A stretch of 64,000 bases of DNA from contig NC_089243.1 in NCBI RefSeq assembly GCF_000512585.2, forward strand, positions 372,001-436,000. The letters are read 5' to 3'. The position numbers and the translations under genes are program-made. The stretch comes from Kwoniella bestiolae CBS 10118. Lineage: Eukaryota > Basidiomycota > Tremellomycetes > Tremellales > Cryptococcaceae. Position 1 is the first letter of the stretch. Each line of letters begins with the position of its first letter. A model generated the notes under the pieces. It did not search any database and was not told the origin of the DNA. It worked only from the letters and a program-made list of their open reading frames with translations. Below are positions 55,899-64,000 of the stretch, in pieces.

Positions 55899-58785
55899 CT
55901 ACGAACACCACAGCCTGACCTCGCCATCCGACCCACTACTGACCAGCCAAGGTTTCCCACTCACCCAGCTCAGATCCAACACTCCGATCCCATCTGTTAC
56001 CTTGTGTCCTCTGAGAATCTTGAGCGGCACGATTAACGGGTTTTGCATCAGATCCTGATAGATCGTACAGTGGAATATATGGATGGTACCGTCATCCGAA
56101 GCAGATGCGAAGAGGGGTAATGTCGGGTGGTAGACTACCGATCGGAGAGCTTTGGTGTGGTATCTGGAAACCGAACAATCAGCATCATCCGGTGTACTAC
56201 TCAATAGATAGATAGCAGAGATGGATAGCTAAACACTCACCTCAAAGTCTTATACGGCTTATTACTCAAGTCCAGATCGAACCACGCCAACTTCTTGTCG
56301 TACGACCCAATAATCAAATTATCTCCCCTAGGATGCAAATCAAGGGACGATATCCACTTGACACCCGATTGCAATGTTCGGACGAGGGTCTGAGTGGCCA
56401 GGTCGTACTGTCGGATATACCGTTGGGTGGCAACGAAGAAATGGGGTTTGGAAGGGTGGAAGATCACTTTTTGGACTTGGCCTGGTAGTTTCTTGAAGGG
56501 GGATTGGGTGGAGTGTTTGGATAGCTGGTGGATTAAGACTGACTTGTTTGAGGCTGAGTCGACATTATTTACAATTAGTATTCTTCTTTGCTTTGGGATA
56601 TTACCAGTGTGTTCGAAGATTCGTTCTAGTGAGTACTCAGAGGGATAAGAGGATAGATCAACTCACCATCACTCGCGACAGTCGCAAAGTAATCACCTTT
56701 CCTATGCCAGCTGACCTGTTTCGGTGTTCCTGGCACCTCTACATACACCAACACACCTCGTTCTCTCTCGCTCTCGCTCGGTCTAACCCATTTGATCGAT
56801 TCGACACCCTTGATCTCCTTGCCCGCACCGATCTTGGTCGTCGCAGCACTGGTAGCGAAGGCAGTGTTGACGTGCGTCAAGGTGTTCGCCGCTATAGCAG
56901 GAGCCACCAAAGCCAAGGGAGAGAGAACAGCGATTTTACCGGAAACCAGTGCTATCAAGAGGCATTCGTCCTTGTATGGCGAGAAGGATAGATGTTGGAT
57001 CGCACCGCCCTTCAGATTCCATTTCCAGACTTCCCGTCCATTTCCTAAATCCCAGACTCTCACTATACCATCTTCAGAACCTGTAGCTACCCACAAGCCA
57101 TCGGGAGAAGTGGATACCGATCTTACTCTTGAACTTTCGGGGTGTCGGTACACTACCGAAGTGGAGATGGGGAAAGGCTTGAGTTCTTTCGGAGCCGGTA
57201 ATTTAGGTATCAGACTTTCTGGATCGATGTTCAGCTTGACCTTCCTTGTTCTAGGTGCCAAGTAGAGATCCAAACATCTTTCGAACCTTTCTTGAACCAA
57301 GTTCTTGTATCCTGGTACTAATCTCAACGAGTCGTATTTGGCAGGTAAGAAATCGGTCTTCCTATCTTCTTTGTCGGCCTCCTCCCACTGTTTTTGCTCT
57401 TCTTCATTTAACAGGTATTCTTCAGGGGGGTTATAAGATTCGATGGTCTTTGGAGGAGGAAGTTGAGGAGCAGGCATGTACATCGCATGTGAAAGATTTG
57501 CTTGATCGGATTCGGACCAAATGGAATATACTGTTGGCTTAGCTGCGGAGGGTTTGTTGGGGATAATCCGTCCTTCTCTGATGGCTTTGACGATTTTCAT
57601 GATCTAGTGCGAAGCAGTGTCAGCTCTGACATGCGGGATCCAGCCGCAGATATGGGGACAACTCACCTTCTTATGTTCCCATTTGGAAGGTACAAATCTC
57701 CTCTTAGGTTCCGGAGCAGCACTGAGCGGCATAACTCGCTCATTACCTTCACCAGTGAACCATTCGATCGTAGGTTGGTACGGATCGTAATCGGCATCAG
57801 GGTTCTCGGCTCTCTCCAACCTTCTGATGATATCCAATTCTTTATCTGACAATTGCACGGATTGCTGTAGAAGCTTATCTTCTGCCGATGTCCATGCAGC
57901 TGGATCTTCAGTGTTTGACAGGAATTTGTCCAACTCGTCTCCTTGAGCGGGTCTGAAGATCTTTCGGCCATTCACGTCGTACCCTATATGAGGCATGTCG
58001 TCGTACCATTCCATTGGGATGTTTCCTACGGTATTAGGGTTCTATGACCATATTTCAACTGAGGTCAGTCACCCCTTCATTTCAATGTTTCCATAGATAA
58101 GTGAAGGGAGGGAAATACTGGGAAAACGTGTACTCACATCCTCAGTGGAACTCTCACTTCCATAACCAGCTTCATAATCCTCATACTCCCTCTTGTACCC
58201 CCCTTCAACAAGTTTACTAGGTACCAGTCTCCCCACGCCTTCCTTGGCTCTCGAGATCTTCGCATCGGTACCGAGCGATTCGTCAGGCTTGATCGAATTT
58301 TTCGCAATCAATTTACTAAGTTTCTCGTCCGTTGATAAATCCTTGTGCGATGACGAAGGTGAAGTAATAGGTGAATATTCCTCTTCTTCATCCTCGTCGC
58401 CCTCAGCATACATAGCTTCGATATCTGACGAGTTATAGCCCGATTCCGATCCACTCTCTTCGTCGTCTAATTCCTCTTCGTCCAAGCCTGTCTCATCATC
58501 CCCGTCTTCTTCTTCAGCATCTCCATCCTCAATCTCACTATCAAATTCTGGGAATGCCTCTTCCTCCTCGTCGTCCTCTCCTTCCTCTCCATCCTCGTCT
58601 TCGCTCATATCTATCCCACTGCCTGCTGATCCAAACTCTTCATCCTCATCTTCAGAAACCTCTTGAACGGCCCGCTTCTTGTTTTTCAATGTGGAAGGAC
58701 CAGCATTGCCGTTTGTCTTGGCTAGTCGAGAGACAGAGCTGGACGCTGCTCTTGAGCTACTGGCCGTAGCGTTCCGAGGTGCCAT
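55899..58785 (-). CDS. ERB1: Ribosome biogenesis protein Erb1 (BOP1)
   Basis: A component of the Nop7-Erb1-Ytm1 (PeBoW) complex for 60S subunit assembly and 5.8S/25S processing in the nucleolus. The N-terminus (MAPRNATASSSRAASSSVSR) leads into a long acidic region with repeated Asp/Glu runs. The BOP1-N domain follows: EWYDDMPHIGYDVNGRKIFR, DELDKFLSNTEDPAAW, NPDADYDPYQPTIEWFTGEG, PLSAAPEPKRRFVPSKWEHK and IVKAIREGRIIPNKP. Then come WD40 repeats, such as VSTSPDGLWVATGSEDGIVR, IVFHPSKPHFFVATQRYIRQ-type and LFASASDDGTIHIFHC, ending SDGEVRLWCS. It is essentially full length, with about six exons. It is convergent with BEM46 and divergent from the C2H2 gene. Confidence 0.95.
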
Positions 58786-59371
58786 AGCTGTGTCTACGGA
58801 CTGTGGTTTATTCGACTTTACAGCAGTTATTGAGGAATATCACTGTAAACACCAAAACACCAAATCTCAAAATATCGAAAACCTCGAAATGTTAAAATCA
58901 ACCATCAACCTCCACTCGAGCCTTTTTGGGATAAATTAGCATAAATTGCTGAGAGGGATATTCCGGCTATACTGTTAAATTACCCCAACATACCTCTCGT
59001 CAGCTCATTCAGCTGCTAATCTTAGATATCACTGCACATATAGCATGAGTTCATCAATTATACAAGGATGTAACGGTTGAGATCTTCCGCTACCTTGATC
59101 AGGATGTCAAGATCTACGTCTCGGAGCCAAGCTCTAGGAGGTTGTCATCACAAGAGAACCGAGCCAAGTCTACCACTGTACGATGGTGGTGATGAAGATG
59201 ATGACGATGATGGTAGTTTGGTTGCAGAGGAGTAGGCCATCCATCCATCCTTTGGGTGAGACGTCAATAACACACACTACTGACTATATATACTGTAATT
59301 GACCATGTCACTTCATCGACTCCCATCTCTTCATCATTCGTCTAGTGCTCACACTCGACTCATCTACCTAA
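58786..59371. other. Divergent promoter region (ERB1 / C2H2 protein)
   Basis: About 585 bp. A short GATGATGATGA-type run occurs near 59190-59210. Nothing else recognised. Confidence 0.45.
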
Positions 59372-60847
59372 ATGTCCACGAACAGGTACAAATACCTTTG
59401 CGAATTCTGGAACTGCACCAGACGATTCGATAGATGGTCGAGGCTCGAAAAGCATTTCATAGATCACAGTGAGTTATGTGATACCTCTTACTTGTATATC
59501 AGCTCATCTGTTATACCTTACCTCTATCAAAGTCAATAACAACGTCCGATTCAGACCTACTTCACAACAACACTCTTTCAGCAATACTTCCACTACCACC
59601 CATTCCAGGCGAAGGAACAAAGCCTCCCAAAGAAAGCAAAACAGGAAGAATCGCTCGTAAGCCAGCACTCCGCCTTCAGTAGATCAAGCTGACGTTATTA
59701 TTTACCCTCATTCAGGTCAAATAACCGATCCCATATACCTTCTATCACCCCCTCTCGTAGCAGCAATCCCATAACCATCGATATTCGCTCACCATCCCTC
59801 TCGCCAGATACACCCTCCGAGACCGAGATGGAGATCGAGGAAGTTCGAACACCCCCTACACCCAACACAGCAAGAAAGGGACCAAGATGGGCTGTAGCTC
59901 CTCGATCACCCACACCTACCCCCACTCCCATGCTCGAAGAACACCTGGAAGATGGAGAGGTCATGACTCAACCTCAAGACGACATCACCAGCATATCACG
60001 TGCTATTACGCCTGACCCAAATGCACTCCATTCCGCCGAGATTATGGAGGATGAGGAAGATTTGGCAGTGGACCACTCCGAAAGTGGCGATACCAACCAA
60101 GCCGAAGAAACTATAAGCAGTCCTATCACTTCGCCTACACCAGTCCACCTCACTCCTCAGCAGCACGTCCTGGAAAATACGATGGTATCACCCCTCGCCC
60201 GACTCGGAGCAGCTGCACCTCGATCTCATCCCCCTTATAGCGGTGTCGAGTCCACTTTCAAGACTTCGCCTCGACCTCAGCACAGAGCGTCAACGCCACC
60301 TTCCGCTCGAGAGCGAGCCCACGAGATAGTCAGGACGCCCAATTCACTTGATCGATTTATTCAAGATGCTTTGGCTTCTATTGAGATGGGAAGGGGGAGA
60401 AGCGAAACACCTTGTCCACCGCCGAAATCCCCAGTAGACAACCAAGAACTCGATGGACATTCGCCATCAACGCCCGCTTTGTCAAGTCCGGGAACTCTCA
60501 ATAAAAATTCATTTGATTCAGCTCCGAGACCTGAGACACCCCAGGATCCAATTCACGTATTCCAAGTATCTTCCTCAGATGGAACGACCCTGGACGGCAG
60601 TACTACATCATTCATCGATAGATCGAAACAAGCTTCGACCATCTCATCTATCGTTCACACAAACTTATCTCAAGATCAGTCGTCCGGTATCTTCAGCCAA
60701 AATGATCCTCATATCGATATGAGGCTGGAAGTGGAGAGGATCATGCATCTATACGAAAGGATCACAGCGAACGAGAAGAGGACTAGGAAGAAGATGGAGG
60801 AAATGGGGGGATTGGTAAGGGATTTAGCCGAGTATTTTGGTTGTTAA
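59372..60847 (+). CDS. Single C2H2 zinc-finger protein with long disordered region
   Basis: Exon 1 (from 59372) encodes one classical finger: CEFWNCTRRFDRWSRLEKHF then IDH, spaced C-X4-C-X12-H-X3-H. Exon 2 is basic (RRRNKASQRKQNRKNRS), a likely nuclear localisation signal. The large last exon is Pro/Ser/Thr-rich with many SP/TP sites (for example RTPPTPNTARKGPRW, RSPTPTPTPM) and ends in a short helical, coiled-coil-like segment (RLEVERIMHLYERITANEKR then TRKKMEEMGG). One finger rarely suffices for sequence-specific DNA binding, so it may dimerise through the C-terminal helix or act in protein contact. The SP/TP sites suggest control by proline-directed kinases. Family not named. Confidence 0.75.
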
Positions 60848-61130
60848 GTGGTTGGTCAGTGTGTTTATACAAGTTGAGCGATTGATCGATCTCGAGGTAA
60901 ATCCCTCGTTTCGTATATAAAGATCAGTTCATATACGATATGCAGCTTTCTGGATATGACTTCCAAGTTGGTCTGTGGGATATCCCGTTCCGTTGTGAAT
61001 TCATGCCTAATCGTTATCCGTTCGTGGTGCTATTGCACGCTTGATAATGATACATCCCGTATACTATAAATACCATAATGACTTTCCGTTTAGCTATGCG
61101 TTGCTCCGCTATCCTTGACAGGTATACACC
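60848..61130. other. Intergenic between convergent genes
   Basis: About 280 bp between the C2H2 gene and the FUN14 gene. Nothing recognised. Confidence 0.4.
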
Positions 61131-61961
61131 CTATCCGAGTCTGAGACCCAATACCAACCCAGCAAGGAACGACGCTCGTTCTGAATACAATCATTTACCA
61201 TCAGCTCATAGCTCATATCCTTGTACTGTTGAGCTGAAACGATATATATAGCTGATGGCAGAACACCGCACTCACGTTGGAAATTGGATGTCAAGAAATC
61301 GACTATCCTATTATACACTCCACCGACGGTAGGTCCCCTGTATCCCGTAGCCGTCTTACTACCGAAAGCAGAATCGTACTTTCCACCTAACTTAGCCCAG
61401 TCGACGTGGATATAAGATTTACTTGAGAGGTACTATGTATATCAAACATGACATCCATCAGTTCGAACTCTAAGTTCATTTGATGGTATAGGCAAAGGTA
61501 AACCTCACCTGTAGCAAGATAAATACACCGCCCAGTAAAAACGCAATAGCCCTCGCACCCTTCTTGATGAACACTCCCGAGCAGATCCCACACACAGCTC
61601 CGAAACTCAACTCATACACTGACAAGATACTTCCAGGCTGGGGATCATCAGGTAATGGCGAGGCTGCTCTTGACGAGGAGGGAGAAAAGACGGATTCACA
61701 TTTCACCTGACGATGGGGTAGGGTAAGTGATAAAGAGGTGAATGCTACTGCTGCGCCTATACCTAGTGAGAGGGGCGATATCTTCTTGGGCTGGGGATGG
61801 GATCTGGCGAGGGAGATGACTCGGGGTTGTTGAGATTGTTGGAATCGTCTAAACGCGGGTGGGGGATGGAATGATCGGAGATTGGATCGGAGTGTCGAGG
61901 TGAGGGGGAGGTTTGGTCGGGAATGGAGGAGGGAGGGGAGGAAGGTGGATGTGAAGGACAT
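61131..61961 (-). CDS. FUN14-domain mitochondrial outer-membrane protein (FUNDC1-like)
   Basis: FUN14 proteins sit in the mitochondrial outer membrane; in animals FUNDC1 is a mitophagy receptor. The ATG at 61961 opens MSFTSTFLPSLLHSRPNLPL, a basic presequence-like segment, followed by a Pro/Arg-rich region. Helices follow in family order: ISPLSLGIGAAVAFTSLSLT, SILSVYELSFGAVCGICSGV, FIKKGARAIAFLLGGVFILL, and after a linker (YIHVDWAKLGGKYDS) the final helix RASFLAGLVLGLRLG. The last join (CAA codon split by an intron starting GTGAGT near 61274) restores the conserved FLAG...GLRLG ending. The TAG stop is at 61131-61133. No LC3/Atg8-interacting motif can be assigned with confidence. Confidence 0.85.
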
Positions 61962-62295
61962 GATGGGTGCTTTGGCTATCGCGTCGGCTCTACTACGATC
62001 TTGCTCGACTCGGTGATATGATAAAAAGCAAGATAAACAAGTCAAACAAGGGTTAGAAGAAGGAATGGGTTGGGCTTCATCTCTTCGAGGGCAAGCAATC
62101 CCAGCTGCGTCATCGATCGACAGATGTAATCGGAGTTCACCGCTTGTACTGTCTTCGGAGATGTTGAGAATGTCCGAGCTCGTATTGACAAAAAGTTGGA
62201 ATCAGTCCACTTTAAATGGTTTACTAAGCACAAATACTGTAACATTCCATACTACGACTCTCATATTCAACTTGTATCAACCCAGAATCAACAGA
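61962..62295. other. Divergent promoter region (FUN14 / TTC27-like)
   Basis: About 334 bp between the two starts. Nothing specific recognised. Confidence 0.4.
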
Positions 62296-64000
62296 ATGAG
62301 CTCACTGGAATGGTCGATCCTACGAGGTGAAAGCCCCTCGTCCGAAGCTGGACCATCAAACTCACAGGAACTCGCATCTCAACTCGTAGAAGCTGATTTC
62401 AAAGCTATCCTCACTTCCACCGAAGCCAAGTCGATACTGTCAAAACAGAACTTACTCGAAGGTCTCAGCGTCTCTTCAACCTCAACCACCCAGTCCGAAG
62501 ACTCATCTCTCACCCGCTTGATCGTCTCCATCGCATTACTCCATTCGTTCGTACAAGCCAACTGGACTGGTCCCAATCTCACTTTCACCCCGCTTGACAT
62601 CCTCCCATCTACGACCTCCACCAACGACGATCTCAATGCCGTTGCATTACCTCTCTTGACACTTCAAGGAGAACCCGCATATCATCTCGCATCTCAGCCT
62701 GTCCTCTTCTTACTTGCCAGACGACTCTTCCTCTCCTTATCTTCCTCATCATTACCCACCTTACCCCTATGGTCCCTCCGACTACACCTCGTCCATCTAT
62801 CACTACTTGACGAACCTGTCCCCCTGCCCGAATCAGACCTCTCAGCCGTCCAATCTCTCTTGGATGATCCCGCAGTCTCGTCAGACCAGGATTTGAAAGC
62901 TACTATCGAGTTGGAAATAGGGTTATATCACCATGCATTAGGTCAAGATAAACAGGCAAACCAATCGTTCTTGGCTGCTGCTAAAGCCAGTGAACTGGAG
63001 TTCGAACTTACCGGAGCTTTGGGTAAGAGGACAAAATTCCAAGTGGCTTTGTTGAGTCAACTGGTCCTTCTTGCTGAGTCTAGGAAAAGGGAGGGTGATG
63101 AAGAGACTGCTCAAAATGGTCAGGAAGGTGAACAGAAGAAGGAAGAGGACACAGCAAACCTGCCTGAAAGTATAGCATTGAACGATGACACTTTGCTAGA
63201 AGAAACTGAATTCACCAAAGTCTCTTCCTCCTCGTCTGCCGAAAGTTCAACCTCAAAACTGTCACACCTTGACCCCTCGAATCAGCCTCCCTTACATCCC
63301 TTGGACCAAGCGTTGCTCCTCTCCCTCTGCTTATCCCAGCATAACAACTCGCCTTCATCCGGATTGACAGCCAACCAAATGATGCCCTTCCTCGCTCGAG
63401 TGATCTCACACCCTAGGAATTGGTCAATCCACACTACCGGTTTACTCCTCAGATCAAGATTAGAATCCAGCAGATCCAGAACAGTGGAGAGGTCCACCCT
63501 GCAACTCTTAGCTCTGATCGAACAGATGCCTACGTCCGACTCCTCCACCAAAGAACGTCTAAGGTATTTCCATCAGTTGCCTCTGCCCTCCAAATGGGAG
63601 ATGGAGAGAGAACTCGCCAAGAGATATCTTACCATAGGGGTGGTAAGAAGTGCGTTGGAGATATTCGATAAATTGGAGATGTGGGAAGATTCCGTGGCGT
63701 GTTTGCAGAGGTTGGACAAAGAGGAAGAGGCTATCAAGATTGTGAAAGATCTCTTAGAGGGAAGGAAGGTCGAGGCGGATATTCTCACTTCGCTCAAGAA
63801 GGAAACCCTTTCTGAGAAACGGAAGAACACCCTGACGAAGGAGAGGAAAGCGAAGCTATATTGCCTGTTAGGTGATTTGGCATTGAGCTCAGAGGAATCT
63901 ATCAAAGATCCATCGGGAGCGAAGAAAATGGCAATAGAGTATTACGAGAAGGCATGGGAGGTTTCCGAGAACACCTCATCGAGATCTATGAGATCGCTGG
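62296..64000 (+). CDS. EMW1: TTC27/Emw1-like TPR protein, 5' part (runs off right edge)
   Basis: One uninterrupted frame from the ATG at 62296 to the window edge (568 codons and one base), with no intron yet. The N-terminal part is helical (LVEADFKAILTSTEAKSILS, LIVSIALLHSFVQANWTGPN). The TPR-like region includes ATIELEIGLYHHALGQDKQA, SALEIFDKLEMWEDSVACLQ and AKLYCLLGDLALSSEESIKD, reaching MAIEYYEKAWEVSENTSSRS then MRSL at the edge, the order typical of TTC27/Emw1. A charged Glu/Gln-rich linker lies at about residues 265-320. Yeast Emw1 is essential and linked to cell-wall integrity; the human protein to ribosome-related processes. Function is inferred from family only. Confidence 0.85.
   Translation, partial: MSSLEWSILRGESPSSEAGPSNSQELASQLVEADFKAILTSTEAKSILSKQNLLEGLSVSSTSTTQSEDSSLTRLIVSIALLHSFVQANWTGPNLTFTPLDILPSTTSTNDDLNAVALPLLTLQGEPAYHLASQPVLFLLARRLFLSLSSSSLPTLPLWSLRLHLVHLSLLDEPVPLPESDLSAVQSLLDDPAVSSDQDLKATIELEIGLYHHALGQDKQANQSFLAAAKASELEFELTGALGKRTKFQVALLSQLVLLAESRKREGDEETAQNGQEGEQKKEEDTANLPESIALNDDTLLEETEFTKVSSSSSAESSTSKLSHLDPSNQPPLHPLDQALLLSLCLSQHNNSPSSGLTANQMMPFLARVISHPRNWSIHTTGLLLRSRLESSRSRTVERSTLQLLALIEQMPTSDSSTKERLRYFHQLPLPSKWEMERELAKRYLTIGVVRSALEIFDKLEMWEDSVACLQRLDKEEEAIKIVKDLLEGRKVEADILTSLKKETLSEKRKNTLTKERKAKLYCLLGDLALSSEESIKDPSGAKKMAIEYYEKAWEVSENTSSRSMRSL

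Noticed and set aside
1..64000. CRISPR arrays, bacterial operons, prophage or insertion sequences
   Set aside because: Intron-rich eukaryotic genes throughout; no spaced repeats, transposase or integrase frames or terminal inverted repeats were found.

Overview
The window is nuclear DNA of a basidiomycete fungus. It is gene-dense and both strands are used. Almost every gene is broken by many short introns (about 50-80 bp) with GTGAGT/GTAAGT donors, CTGAC/CTGAT-like branch sites and CAG/TAG acceptors. Intron style and gene content suggest a Tremellomycete of the Cryptococcus/Kwoniella type. That placement is an inference; no species can be read from the sequence. Gene models below were joined by hand from splice signals and reading-frame continuity, and most total coding lengths were checked to be multiples of three.

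Region 1 (1-8.1 kb) is accessory. It holds a minus-strand tandem row of genes whose products I do not recognise. Three (starts 1906, 3461, 5285) share exon layout, intron phase, a short N-terminal exon and scattered motifs. The fourth (start 8116) is more diverged and carries seven 15-residue repeats. A fifth gene runs off the left edge and is not clearly related.

Region 2 (9.3-19.4 kb) is mostly housekeeping: a small anchored protein, a WSC-domain protein, the mitochondrial rRNA methyltransferase MRM2, the SND2/TMEM208 ER-targeting factor, an unknown probably mitochondrial protein, and the ribosome-biogenesis factor UTP6, whose stop codon lies inside a heptanucleotide repeat.

Region 3 (19.6-26 kb) is a local family of WRN-type 3'-5' exonuclease genes: a long intact copy, a short intact copy, then an intron-containing tRNA-Lys(CTT) and, on the opposite strand, a third copy that looks like a pseudogene (lost catalytic residues, a frameshift and an in-frame stop).

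Region 4 (26-64 kb) is a normal euchromatic block. It contains ARP4, a TPR protein, SmD3, a DUF3140/AT-hook protein, proteasome alpha2 (PRE8), an NTF2-like protein, a STE3-type pheromone receptor-like GPCR, an unknown protein, mitoribosomal uS4m (NAM9), monothiol glutaredoxin GRX5, a rhodanese/CDC25-like phosphatase, an aldo-keto reductase, a multi-pass membrane protein, an SH3BGR-like thioredoxin-fold protein, a BEM46-type hydrolase, ERB1, a one-finger C2H2 protein, a FUN14 protein and the 5' part of a TTC27/Emw1 TPR gene. There are no bacterial-style operons. Several neighbours are divergent pairs sharing 300-600 bp promoters (SMD3/DUF3140, PRE8/NTF2-like, unknown/NAM9, GRX5/CDC25-like, SH3BGR-like/BEM46, ERB1/C2H2, FUN14/TTC27). 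Ribosome making (UTP6, ERB1), mitochondrial gene expression (MRM2, NAM9) and Fe-S/redox functions (GRX5) recur by chance of location, not as a cluster.
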